11,274 nucleotides of DNA from Elusimicrobia bacterium CG03_land_8_20_14_0_80_50_18 (lineage in GTDB: Bacteria; CG03), in the NCBI GenBank assembly GCA_002780705.1, contig PEUP01000079.1, positions 7,073 through 18,346 on the forward strand, written 5' to 3'. The notes under the pieces were generated by a model, which worked only from the letters and a program-made list of their open reading frames with translations, had not been told where the DNA came from and made no database searches. Below are positions 1 through 6,803 of this stretch, piece by piece. The stretch's first letter is position 1, and each line of letters begins with the position of its first letter. The translations under genes and the position numbers were made by a program.

Positions 1-872
1 GGCAGACGGCAAAGCTCGCTCCCGCGGATAAGAAGATATACGCGTTGCGCGACGGCACAGCGACGGTGGATTCCATTCCTCTGATAGTCGGGAGCATCAT
101 GAGCAAGAAGCTCGCGGCGGGAGCCAACGGCATCGTGCTTGATGTCAAAACAGGCTCAGGCGCTTTTATGGAAAAATACGAGGATGCCGCCAAACTCGCC
201 AAAGCCATGGTTGATGTCGGGGAACTCGCGGGCAGGAAGATGGTGGCTCTGGTCACTTCAATGGAAGAACCCCTGGGTTTCGCCATCGGCAACGCCATAG
301 AAGTGAAAGAGGCCGTCGCCACTCTGAAAGGCGAGGGGCCTAAGGATCTTGAAGGGCTGTGTGTCGAGCTTGGCGCGAATATGCTTCTCATCTCGGGCAT
401 AGCCTCATCAATTGACGACGGTATAGTTAGAATGAAAGGGGCTATCAAAGACGGCAGCGGCCTTAAAAAATTAAAAGAAATGGTGGAGGCTCAGGGAGGA
501 GACCCCGCCGCTATTGATAACACGGACATGCTTCCCAAAGCGAAATTTGAAGAGGAAGTTAAAAGCGCCAGCGACGGATATGTGCAGAAGATCAACGCTC
601 TTGAAGTGGGCCTCACCGCCAATTCACTGGGAGCGGGCCGGGCCAAGCAGGATGATGTTGTGGATCCGGGTGTCGGCATATACCTGAAAAAGAAAGTCGG
701 CGACGCGGTGAAAAAAGGCGAAGCGCTCGCCGTGTTCCATCACAGTGACAAGGTCAAATTTGAAACCGCGAAAAAACGCTTCATAGCCGCTTACACCATA
801 GGAGCTGAAAAAGTGCCGCCGCTTAAGTTTTTTTACGGCAAAGCGGATAAAAACGGTATCGTAAAAATGTAA
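1..872 (+). CDS. deoA: Pyrimidine-nucleoside / thymidine phosphorylase, C-terminal part (5' end outside window)
   Basis: This enzyme splits thymidine or uridine with phosphate into the free base and (deoxy)ribose-1-phosphate, a cytosolic pyrimidine salvage step. The frame is open from the first base, so the gene starts upstream. The family signature is clear: ALRD (42-53), TVDSIPL (63-83), SKK (102-110) and the glycine-rich KTGSGAF phosphate loop (147-167). The Arg, Ser and Lys that contact the pyrimidine in characterised members fall in the first three of these. The last ~100 residues form the usual C-terminal alpha/beta domain, with a DPGVGI turn and a KKGEAL segment. It ends in TAA at 870-872, and the next gene starts 52 bases on. 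The motifs do not decide between broad pyrimidine (pdp) and thymidine-specific (deoA) activity, so the symbol is the generic one. AMP phosphorylase of the same superfamily is less likely given the VDSIPL motif. Confidence 0.9.
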   Translation, partial: QTAKLAPADKKIYALRDGTATVDSIPLIVGSIMSKKLAAGANGIVLDVKTGSGAFMEKYEDAAKLAKAMVDVGELAGRKMVALVTSMEEPLGFAIGNAIEVKEAVATLKGEGPKDLEGLCVELGANMLLISGIASSIDDGIVRMKGAIKDGSGLKKLKEMVEAQGGDPAAIDNTDMLPKAKFEEEVKSASDGYVQKINALEVGLTANSLGAGRAKQDDVVDPGVGIYLKKKVGDAVKKGEALAVFHHSDKVKFETAKKRFIAAYTIGAEKVPPLKFFYGKADKNGIVKM

Positions 873-895
873 AACCGGGCCGGGATTGTTGTAAG

Positions 896-915
896 CCTGC
901 CTGCCGGCAGGCAGG
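896..915. repeat. Perfect 20-bp GC-rich palindrome between deoA and apgM
   Basis: CCTGCCTGCC is followed at once by its exact reverse complement, with no loop. As RNA it could form a tight hairpin only if the central bases open. It lies between the stop of the phosphorylase gene and the start of apgM, and its last two G's are the first bases of the G-rich Shine-Dalgarno run (914-920). No T-run follows, so it does not look like a Rho-independent terminator. I remember very similar palindromes as dispersed repeats in metagenome-derived phyla; this copy is the only one I see in the window. Confidence 0.8.
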
Positions 916-920
916 GGAGG
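914..920 (+). promoter_or_regulatory. Ribosome binding site of apgM
   Basis: GGGGAGG sits 4 bases before the ATG at 925 and decides that start over in-frame GTG 940, ATG 943 and ATG 946, which have no comparable Shine-Dalgarno sequence. Its first two bases are also the end of the palindrome at 896-915, so a folded palindrome could limit ribosome access. That effect is inference. Confidence 0.6.
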
Positions 921-924
921 GTGA

Positions 925-2127
925 ATGTTTCCTGAAAATGTGATGATGGCTCTGTCTGAAAAGACGCCGTCAAGAATATGCATGATTGTCGCCGACGGCC
1001 TCGGAGGTATTCCGGTCAACGGCAAAACGGAACTTGAAGCGGCCGCGTGCCCCAATCTTGACGCGTTCGCGAAGGAATCCGTCTGCGGAAGAAATGTGCC
1101 GGTGGCGCTGGGTATAACACCCGGCTCAGGACCGGGGCATCTCGCTCTTTTCGGATACAACCCCATGACCTACCAGATAGGCAGAGGCGTTCTTGAGGCC
1201 CTGGGCATAGGGCTGGAAATGACAGAATTTGACATGGCGGCCCGGGCGAATTTCGCCACTCTCAAAGACGGCCTCATCGTGGACCGCAGAGCCGGGCGGA
1301 TAGCCACGGAAGAAAACGAGCGGCTGGTCAAAAAACTTTCCAAAAAAATCACGGAAATAGACGATGTGAAGGTGCAGATATTCCCCGGCAAAGAACACAG
1401 GTTCGTGGTGATGTTCACCGGAGAAAACCTTGGCGGCGATCTCGCCGACGCCGATCCCCAGAAAGAAGGCCTGCCCCCGCTGGAATGCAGGAGCACATCC
1501 GAATCCGCGTCCAGGGCGGCAAGAATAGTCAACGCCTTCATCACGCGGCTGAACGAGACTCTCGCGGATGAGCCGGTGGCCAACACGGCGCTCATGCGCG
1601 GTTTTGCCTGTCTGCCCGATATACCGACGATGAACGAACTCTATAAACTGAAATGCGGCGCCTTCGCGACCTATCCCATGTACAAAGGCCTGGCCTCACT
1701 TGTGGGAATGGACATTGTGGATTGCGGCGCCACTCCGGGGAGCCAGCTGGAAACTTTGAAAAAAAAGGGCGCTGAATACGACTTCGTCTACTATCATTAC
1801 AAATACACCGACTCGCGCGGCGAAGACGGGGATTTTGACGCAAAAGTGAAAGCTATTGAAGATTTTGATAAACTGCTGCCGGAGATCGCCTCACAAAATT
1901 TTGATGTGGTCTGCATAACGGCGGACCATTCAACGCCGGCAAAGATGAGCGCGCATTCATGGCACCCCTGCCCCATAGCCATAAGAGCTAAATACGAGAT
2001 GACGGACGATGTGGAAGTGTTTTCAGAACGAGCCTTTGACAAGGGTTCAATAGGACGGATATGGTCGGCAGACATCATGCCGATGCTTATGGCGAACGCT
2101 CTGAAACTCAAAAAATTCGGGGCCTGA
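925..2127 (+). CDS. apgM: 2,3-bisphosphoglycerate-independent phosphoglycerate mutase, ApgM type
   Basis: Interconverts 3- and 2-phosphoglycerate in lower glycolysis and gluconeogenesis, in the cytosol, through a phosphoserine intermediate and two divalent metals. The 400-residue protein belongs to the archaeal-type ApgM branch of the alkaline phosphatase superfamily. It has IVADGLGG (metal Asp24), TPGSGPGHLALFGY with the expected nucleophile Ser68, GRGVLEALG, RAGRI, and near the C-terminus TADHSTP (Asp334, His335) and HSWHP (His344). Length is normal. At the conserved DxxxH metal motif before DGD, this protein reads D296-S-R-G-E300, so Glu replaces the usual His. I believe some bacterial ApgM proteins share this. 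The start at 925 is set by the strong Shine-Dalgarno. The M23 peptidase gene follows 17 bases after the stop. Distantly related phosphonoacetate hydrolase/phosphopentomutase enzymes are unlikely given the HSWHP and GSGPGHLALFGY motifs. Confidence 0.93.
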   Translation: MFPENVMMALSEKTPSRICMIVADGLGGIPVNGKTELEAAACPNLDAFAKESVCGRNVPVALGITPGSGPGHLALFGYNPMTYQIGRGVLEALGIGLEMTEFDMAARANFATLKDGLIVDRRAGRIATEENERLVKKLSKKITEIDDVKVQIFPGKEHRFVVMFTGENLGGDLADADPQKEGLPPLECRSTSESASRAARIVNAFITRLNETLADEPVANTALMRGFACLPDIPTMNELYKLKCGAFATYPMYKGLASLVGMDIVDCGATPGSQLETLKKKGAEYDFVYYHYKYTDSRGEDGDFDAKVKAIEDFDKLLPEIASQNFDVVCITADHSTPAKMSAHSWHPCPIAIRAKYEMTDDVEVFSERAFDKGSIGRIWSADIMPMLMANALKLKKFGA

Positions 2128-2144
2128 AAATCGTTCAGTATAAA

Positions 2145-3407
2145 ATGCCGGATCTGCTGAAAAACAGGAAAATTGTATTTGCCGCCATAGCGTCGGCTGT
2201 TCTTCTGACAGCGGTCTTTGTCCTGAGGCGGAGCCGCTGCCCTAAAGAGCCGGAAGTCCGCAAGCCTAAAACTATAATATACGGCGATAACCTGGCGGCG
2301 GGAGAGAATCTGGCGACAATTTTCGCCAGACGGGGCGTGCCGGCTAACAACTATTACAGCGTCATCGGCGAATTTTCCAAAATTTACAATGCCAGAAGGA
2401 TACAGGCGGGTCATTATTACGAGGTGACCCTGTCCACCGAAAACAAAATACTTGAATTTTCATACCGTCCGGAAGTGGCCGTAAAATATGTGGTGAAACT
2501 CACGACAGAGGGCTATAAGGCCGAAGAGATACAGCTGAAAATCCATAAAAAATATTTCGGCTTTTCCGGCACGGTCGAGAACAATCTCTATTATTCCATG
2601 ATATCAGTCGGGGTGAACCCCAGCCTCATCATGAATTTCGCGGATATCTTTGAATCAAGGATAGCTTTTCTCACGGACCAGAGGCCGGGCGACAGATTTT
2701 TCATCGTCTTTGAACAGTCTTTCACCGAACGCGGCCAGGAGGTGGACAAAGGCACAATCCTCGTCGGGAAATACATCATGTCCGGCGGACAGCGCGGCAA
2801 GGGGAAAATAAAGGAGTTTACGGCTTTTGCTTTTCCGAGGGGCGGGCTCTACGATTACTACGACCCTTCAGGAAAATCCCTTAACACACAGTTCCTCAGC
2901 GCCCCTCTCAGTTTCAGGAGGATATCCTCTTATTTTTCCAACCGCCGCTTTCATCCCATCCTGAAATATCACAGGCCTCATCACGGCATAGATTATGCCG
3001 CGCCGGCGGGCACACCCGTCTCTTCAATAGGCGACGGCCAGGTCATTTTTGTCGGCAGAAACGGCGACTACGGAAAGCAAGTCAAAATACGGCATAGCTC
3101 CACTTATGAGTCATGGTACGCCCATCTTTCAAGATATGCGTCCGGAATCAAACGCAACGCCTATGTAAAGAAGGGTCAGGTAATAGGCCATGTCGGCAGT
3201 ACCGGTCTGGCCACAGGGCCGCATCTGGATTTCAGGGTCAAACAACGCGGCCGTTTCGTGAATTTCCTGACCTTAAAGCTGCCGCCGGCCAGAAGTCTCA
3301 CAAAAAAAGAGATGAAGGAATTCACTCCTCTTAAGAAACGCTATTATCGCTACATGGCCGAGCTGATAATGAACGGTAAATTCAAATATGACAGAGCTCC
3401 TTATTGA
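2145..3407 (+). CDS. M23-family murein DD-endopeptidase, MepM-like, membrane-anchored
   Basis: Predicted peptidoglycan hydrolase that cuts peptide cross-links to allow wall growth. I chose ATG 2145 (420 residues) over an in-frame ATG at 2061, because 2061 would overlap apgM by 67 bases and prepend a non-conserved stretch before the membrane segment; no clear Shine-Dalgarno supports either. Order: a short charged N-terminus, one transmembrane or uncleaved signal helix (about 10-26), a LysM/OapA-like region (about 45-110), a MepM-type middle domain with FGFSGTVENNLY and RPGDRF (about 130-225), then the LytM catalytic domain (about 260-390). Visible catalytic residues are H279-xxx-D283 (RPHHGID), His327 (WYAHLS) and His360 in GPHLDF. 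The usual HxH is HxD here: Asp362 replaces the second His, normally a zinc ligand. The end overlaps coaX by 20 bases, suggesting coupled translation. Catalytic activity is likely but not certain because of Asp362. Confidence 0.91.
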   Translation: MPDLLKNRKIVFAAIASAVLLTAVFVLRRSRCPKEPEVRKPKTIIYGDNLAAGENLATIFARRGVPANNYYSVIGEFSKIYNARRIQAGHYYEVTLSTENKILEFSYRPEVAVKYVVKLTTEGYKAEEIQLKIHKKYFGFSGTVENNLYYSMISVGVNPSLIMNFADIFESRIAFLTDQRPGDRFFIVFEQSFTERGQEVDKGTILVGKYIMSGGQRGKGKIKEFTAFAFPRGGLYDYYDPSGKSLNTQFLSAPLSFRRISSYFSNRRFHPILKYHRPHHGIDYAAPAGTPVSSIGDGQVIFVGRNGDYGKQVKIRHSSTYESWYAHLSRYASGIKRNAYVKKGQVIGHVGSTGLATGPHLDFRVKQRGRFVNFLTLKLPPARSLTKKEMKEFTPLKKRYYRYMAELIMNGKFKYDRAPY

Positions 3408-4131
3408 CGCGGGCAACACATTCATAAAAAGCGCTTCGGTAAAAAAGGGTAAAATCATCGCCGGGAAAGAGTTTCGCACAGCGCTGCTGAATGAAAAAAA
3501 ACTGAGAGATATGCTCAAGACCGCCGGCGTCTGTGTCTGCTGTTCGGTGGTGCCGAAAGCCACAGTGATGCTGAAAAAAATATGCGGGAAAAAAAACATC
3601 AAAATTCATTGTTTAAGCTATCGCGACATCAGGGCTGTCAGACTGAAATACAAAGCCCCGAAAAATATAGGCGCCGACAGGATAGCCTCCATTATAGGGG
3701 CGCTCTCCCGGTGCCGGCCGCCTTTTATAATAGTGGATATGGGCAGCGCCGTCACCTGCGAACTTGTGGATAAAAACGGAAATTACCGGGGAGGCGTGAT
3801 ATTCCCGGGAATAGAACTCTCTCTCAAAGCGCTGAATGAGGGATGCGATCTTCTTCCCAAAGTGACATTTTCCCGGACGCGGAAAGGGCCGGGAACAAAC
3901 ACGGAAGAATGCATTAAAAAGGGGGTCCGGGCGGCGACGGCCGGGGGTATAGAAAAAACAGTTACGGATTTCCTCGCGATGGAGCCGGACTCCGCCGTGT
4001 TTCTAACCGGCGCGGGGGCGCGCTTTTTCACTCCGGGAGATTTTTCATTCCCCTGCAGGAAGGCTCCGGCGCTTGTGTTTGACGGCCTTTTACAATTTTA
4101 TCAAAAACTTGTACAATCGGGACTTGATTGA
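3388..4131 (+). CDS. coaX: Type III pantothenate kinase
   Basis: Phosphorylates pantothenate with ATP, the first step of coenzyme A synthesis, in the cytosol. The 247-residue length is typical of the CoaX (ASKHA-fold) family. Motifs in order are LLIDAGNT (Asp7, phosphate/metal loop), PKNIGADR (Asp97, within the pantothenate-binding GxDR signature), VDMGSAVT (Asp117; most family members have DxGTAxT, so Ser120 replaces Thr), GGVIFPGI, the GPGTNTEE segment, and LTGAGARF near the C-terminus. The ATG lies inside the end of the M23 peptidase gene in another frame with no clear Shine-Dalgarno, which points to translational coupling. The gene ends at TGA 4129-4131, and a 73-base gap separates it from gap. 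No BirA or other CoaX partner is adjacent. Confidence 0.93.
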   Translation: MTELLIDAGNTFIKSASVKKGKIIAGKEFRTALLNEKKLRDMLKTAGVCVCCSVVPKATVMLKKICGKKNIKIHCLSYRDIRAVRLKYKAPKNIGADRIASIIGALSRCRPPFIIVDMGSAVTCELVDKNGNYRGGVIFPGIELSLKALNEGCDLLPKVTFSRTRKGPGTNTEECIKKGVRAATAGGIEKTVTDFLAMEPDSAVFLTGAGARFFTPGDFSFPCRKAPALVFDGLLQFYQKLVQSGLD

Positions 4132-4151
4132 GCGTGGGTGAACGCGCTCAA
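4128..4151 (+). other. Small hairpin at the coaX stop, upstream of gap
   Basis: TTGAGCG (4128-4134) pairs with CGCTCAA (4145-4151) across a 10-base loop, giving a 7-bp stem that includes the coaX stop codon. A-rich rather than T-rich sequence follows, so it is not a standard terminator. It may mark an mRNA processing or partial termination point, or be chance. The rest of the coaX-gap gap holds no well-spaced -35/-10 pair that I can support. Confidence 0.3.
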
Positions 4152-4192
4152 AAACGCTAAAATGCGGGAATGTTTGGAAGTGATGTTTAAAT

Positions 4193-4197
4193 GGAGG
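4193..4197 (+). promoter_or_regulatory. Ribosome binding site of gap
   Basis: GGAGG lies 7 bases before the ATG at 4205. It is among the clearest Shine-Dalgarno sequences in the window and fits the high expression expected of GAPDH. Confidence 0.8.
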
Positions 4198-4204
4198 TTG
4201 TAAA

Positions 4205-5200
4205 ATGACAAAAGTTGGTATTAACGGGTTCGGCCGCATCGGCCGTCTGGTTCTCAAAGCCGGATTGAAATCAAAGAACATAGAGTTCGTGGGTATAAAC
4301 GATCTTGCGGGGACACAGACCCTGGCCCATCTTTTTAAATATGACTCCACCTTCGGAATTTTTCCCGGAACAGTGGATGCCAAAGGAAACAGCCTTGTCA
4401 TAGACGGCAAAGAGATTAAAGTCTGCGCCGAAAGAGATCCCGAGGCTCTTCCCTGGAAAGAGCTGGGAGCTGAAATAGTTGTGGAGTCCACAGGACTTTT
4501 CAGGACCAAAGACGAGGCATCCAAGCACATAAAAGCGGGGGCGAAAAGAGTGATAATCTCAGCTCCGGCTAAGGAAGAGGATATCACGATAGTGATGGGC
4601 GTCAACGAAGACAAATATGACGCATCCAAACATTTCATCATCTCCAACGCGTCCTGCACGACAAACTGTCTGGCGCCGCCCATGAAAGTGGTGATGGACT
4701 CTTTCGGCATCAAAAAAGGCCTGATGACGACTATCCATTCTTTCACCAACGATCAGAATGTTCTTGACGCGCCGCACAAGGATCTGCGCCGCGCCCGGAC
4801 CGCTTCGGTCTCAATGATACCGACGACAACAGGCGCCGCGAAAGCGATAGGGCTTGTAATCCCGGAGCTGAAAGGCAAGATGGACGGATTCGCTATACGG
4901 GTTCCCACGCCCAATGTGTCCGTGGTGGATGTCGTTGTGCAGGTCGAGAGAGAAACCACCGCCGAAGAAGTGAACGCGGAACTTGTCAAAGCCGCGAACG
5001 GCCCTCTTGGAAAATACATGGCTGTCTGCAAAGAGCCTCTCGTGTCAATTGATTTCAACGGCAATCCCAAATCATCCACAGTAGACGCGGGATTCACGAA
5101 AGTCTTCGGCGACATGGTAAAAATCCTCGCCTGGTATGACAATGAAACGGGATACGCGACGAGGGTGATAGACCTGATAGAGTACATGCAGGCAAAATAA
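4205..5200 (+). CDS. gap: Glyceraldehyde-3-phosphate dehydrogenase, type I
   Basis: Oxidises and phosphorylates glyceraldehyde-3-phosphate to 1,3-bisphosphoglycerate with NAD+, in the cytosol; works as a tetramer. The 331-residue length is standard. The Rossmann loop is NGFGRIGR (residues 7-14). Asp33 in IND at the end of the second strand favours NAD over NADP. The active site is SNASCTTNC with nucleophile Cys151, and the base is His178 in TTIHSFTNDQ. PHKDLRRAR, SMIPTTTGAAKAIG and RVPTPNVS follow. The C-terminal signature reads WYDNETGY where many members have WYDNEWGY. Its own Shine-Dalgarno and pgk only 3 bases after its stop indicate a gap-pgk transcription unit. Product feeds directly into PGK. 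Confidence 0.98.
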   Translation: MTKVGINGFGRIGRLVLKAGLKSKNIEFVGINDLAGTQTLAHLFKYDSTFGIFPGTVDAKGNSLVIDGKEIKVCAERDPEALPWKELGAEIVVESTGLFRTKDEASKHIKAGAKRVIISAPAKEEDITIVMGVNEDKYDASKHFIISNASCTTNCLAPPMKVVMDSFGIKKGLMTTIHSFTNDQNVLDAPHKDLRRARTASVSMIPTTTGAAKAIGLVIPELKGKMDGFAIRVPTPNVSVVDVVVQVERETTAEEVNAELVKAANGPLGKYMAVCKEPLVSIDFNGNPKSSTVDAGFTKVFGDMVKILAWYDNETGYATRVIDLIEYMQAK

Positions 5201-5203
5201 AAA

Positions 5204-6376
5204 ATGAGAACGCTGAAAGACATGGATCTGGCGGGCAAAAAAGTCCTCGTGCGGGTTGATTTCAATGTGCCTGTTAAAAACGGCGAAGTCAGCGACGACA
5301 CAAGGCTGAGCGCCCATGTGCCCACCATAAAAAGCATCCTTGAAAAGAAACCGGCGAGGATCATCCTGATGAGCCATCTCGGCAGGCCCAAGGGGGCTGC
5401 GTCTCCGGAATTTTCCCTGAAAATCGTTTTGCCGCGCCTTGAAAAACTGCTCGGCCAAAAAGTGCATTTTTTTGAAGATTGCGTGGGGAAAGAAACCGGC
5501 GGCGGCCTTGAAAAGCTTCCGGGCGGCTCCATCGCTCTGCTTGAAAACCTGAGGTTCCACGCCGAAGAAAAGAACAACGATGATAATTTCGCCAAAACAC
5601 TCGCCTCCTACGGAGATGTCTTCATACAAGACGCTTTTGCCGTGTCGCACCGCGCCCACGCGTCCACAGTGGGCATACCGGCGCTTTTACCGTCAGCGGC
5701 GGGTTTTCTGATAGAGAAAGAGGTGAAGTATCTTTCCGAGCTCCTGCAAAATCCGCGGCGGCCTTTTGCGGCCGTCCTCGGCGGGGCGAAAGTATCTACG
5801 AAAATATCGGTCATGAAAAGCCTGCTCTCAAAAGTGGATTATCTTCTTGTGGGCGGCGCCATGTCATACACTTTCCTCAAAGCCCGCGGAGAGAACACCG
5901 GCCTGTCGCTGGTGGAAGATGACTTTCTTGAAAAAGCAAGAGAGATAGCCGCGGAGGCCGGGAATAAGCTCCTGCTGCCGTCGGACCACCTGATAAGCAA
6001 ATCATTCAAAGAGCCGCTGGAGTCTTCCGCGGCGGGCGCAATCCCGGACGGGTTTTACGGTGTTGACATAGGCCCCGAAACGCTGCGGGAATATTCCCGT
6101 ATACTGAAAAGCGCGAAAACAATTTTCTGGAACGGCCCCATGGGAGTGTTTGAGGTGGACGCTTTCGCCGAAGGCACAAAAACAATCGCCGGAGTAATAG
6201 CGGAAGCCACAAAAGCCGGCGCTGTGTCTGTGGCCGGCGGCGGCGACTCCGTGGCGGCGATAAACAAAACCGGCCTCGCGGAGGATTTCAGCCACATTTC
6301 AACCGGAGGCGGCGCCTCGCTGGAATTTGTGGAAGGCCGAAATCTTCCGGGAATAGAAGCCCTGAATCAGGAGTAA
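5204..6376 (+). CDS. pgk: Phosphoglycerate kinase
   Basis: Transfers the acyl phosphate of 1,3-bisphosphoglycerate to ADP, making ATP and 3-phosphoglycerate. The 390-residue monomer has the usual two lobes. N-terminal substrate lobe: RVDFNVP (17-23), DDTR (31-34), SHLGRP (57-62), and DAFAVSHRAHAST. C-terminal nucleotide lobe: GGAKVSTKI, LVGGAMSYTFL, WNGPMGVFE and GGGDSVAAI, ending in STGGGASLEF. ATG 5204 comes 3 bases after the gap stop with no evident Shine-Dalgarno, so translation probably depends on ribosomes finishing gap. The last codons (CAGGAG) provide the Shine-Dalgarno for secG. Unlike in many bacteria, no fused or adjacent triosephosphate isomerase follows. Confidence 0.98.
   Translation: MRTLKDMDLAGKKVLVRVDFNVPVKNGEVSDDTRLSAHVPTIKSILEKKPARIILMSHLGRPKGAASPEFSLKIVLPRLEKLLGQKVHFFEDCVGKETGGGLEKLPGGSIALLENLRFHAEEKNNDDNFAKTLASYGDVFIQDAFAVSHRAHASTVGIPALLPSAAGFLIEKEVKYLSELLQNPRRPFAAVLGGAKVSTKISVMKSLLSKVDYLLVGGAMSYTFLKARGENTGLSLVEDDFLEKAREIAAEAGNKLLLPSDHLISKSFKEPLESSAAGAIPDGFYGVDIGPETLREYSRILKSAKTIFWNGPMGVFEVDAFAEGTKTIAGVIAEATKAGAVSVAGGGDSVAAINKTGLAEDFSHISTGGGASLEFVEGRNLPGIEALNQE
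6369..6373 (+). promoter_or_regulatory. Ribosome binding site of secG inside the pgk 3' end
   Basis: AGGAG lies within the last sense codons of pgk and 7 bases before the secG ATG at 6381, so both genes are almost certainly on the same mRNA. Confidence 0.7.
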
Positions 6377-6380
6377 ATTT

Positions 6381-6674
6381 ATGTACACATTTCTTGTTGT
6401 TTTTCATGTGATGATAGCGGCGGCGCTGATATTTATAATTCTGATACAGGTGAGCCGCGGCGCGACGGGTTCGTCATTTCTCGGCGGATCCTCGGATTCC
6501 CTGCTTATGGGCCCGGCGGGCGATGTGTTCCTGAAAAAGGTCGTGGTCGTGCTCGGGATTCTTTTCGTGATCATATCCATATCCATATCGGCGGCGGTAA
6601 AACAGCGCGGGGTGAAATTTCCCGCTGTCCCTCCCGCGGCCGCGCCCACCCCTCAGGAAGGGGCTCAGCGCTGA
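6381..6674 (+). CDS. secG: Preprotein translocase subunit SecG
   Basis: Small inner membrane subunit that helps the SecYEG channel during protein export. The 97-residue protein has two predicted membrane helices (about 3-23 and 51-70), joined by a glycine/serine-rich cytoplasmic loop with SSFLGGSSDSLL, the position and composition expected of SecG. ILIQVSRG at the end of helix 1 matches the family's ILLQ-x-x-x-G pattern. An Ala/Pro-rich tail follows helix 2. Position also supports the call: secG commonly lies after pgk (or tpiA) and before a leucine tRNA. The stop at 6672-6674 overlaps a possible promoter for that tRNA. Confidence 0.9.
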   Translation: MYTFLVVFHVMIAAALIFIILIQVSRGATGSSFLGGSSDSLLMGPAGDVFLKKVVVVLGILFVIISISISAAVKQRGVKFPAVPPAAAPTPQEGAQR

Positions 6675-6680
6675 TATATT
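6672..6680 (+). promoter_or_regulatory. Possible extended -10 promoter for tRNA-Leu
   Basis: TGATATATT fits an extended -10 element (TG-n-TATATT), placed so that transcription would begin about 6 bases before the mature tRNA 5' end. No good -35 lies 16-18 bases upstream. The TG is part of the secG stop codon. Read-through from the secG operon with processing is an equally good explanation. Confidence 0.25.
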
Positions 6681-6692
6681 GGTTTTTTGTTC

Positions 6693-6774
6693 GCCGGGGT
6701 GGTGGAACTGGCATACACGTACGGTTGAGGGCCGTATGAGGCAACTCTTGCGGGTTCGAGTCCCGCCCCCGGCA
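6693..6774 (+). tRNA. tRNA-Leu (anticodon GAG)
   Basis: Folds as a class II tRNA of 82 bases. The 7-bp acceptor stem is GCCGGGG (6693-6699) with CCCCGGC (6767-6773), followed by discriminator A6774, as expected for leucine. The anticodon stem is TACGG/CCGTA around loop TTGAGGG (6725-6731), giving anticodon GAG at 6727-6729, which reads CTC and CTT. A variable arm (about 6737-6749) with GAG/CTC pairing identifies the Leu/Ser/Tyr class. The T arm is GCGGG/CCCGC around TTCGAGT. The D-arm segment TGGTGGAACTGGC is leucine-like. The 3' CCA is not encoded and must be added by CCA-adding enzyme. Confidence 0.97.
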
Positions 6775-6790
6775 AATATTGGGCAATGTG

Positions 6791-6795
6791 AGGAG
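6791..6795 (+). promoter_or_regulatory. Ribosome binding site of the AphA-like gene
   Basis: AGGAG lies 8 bases before the ATG at 6804 and fixes that start, which also gives an intact lipoprotein signal peptide. Confidence 0.7.
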
Positions 6796-6803
6796 ATAAA
6801 ATT

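Noticed and set aside
624..1166. 180-codon open frame on the minus strand across the deoA/apgM junction
   Set aside because: It is antisense to two clear genes, and its only notable peptide (LPAGRQA) comes from the palindrome at 896-915. No ribosome binding site or recognisable domain.
2061..2144. Upstream ATG that would extend the M23 peptidase by 28 residues
   Set aside because: The extra stretch overlaps apgM, is not followed by a signal-like start, and has no ribosome binding site; ATG 2145 directly precedes the membrane helix.
4753..5595. 280-codon open frame on the minus strand under gap and pgk
   Set aside because: Antisense to two universally conserved genes; long antisense frames are common opposite such coding sequence. 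The peptide has no recognisable family.
6649..6690. Terminator between secG and the tRNA (CCCCT/AGGGG stem at 6649-6663, then a T-run near 6684)
   Set aside because: The stem is inside the secG coding sequence and separated from the T-run by about 20 bases, so it does not form a Rho-independent terminator.
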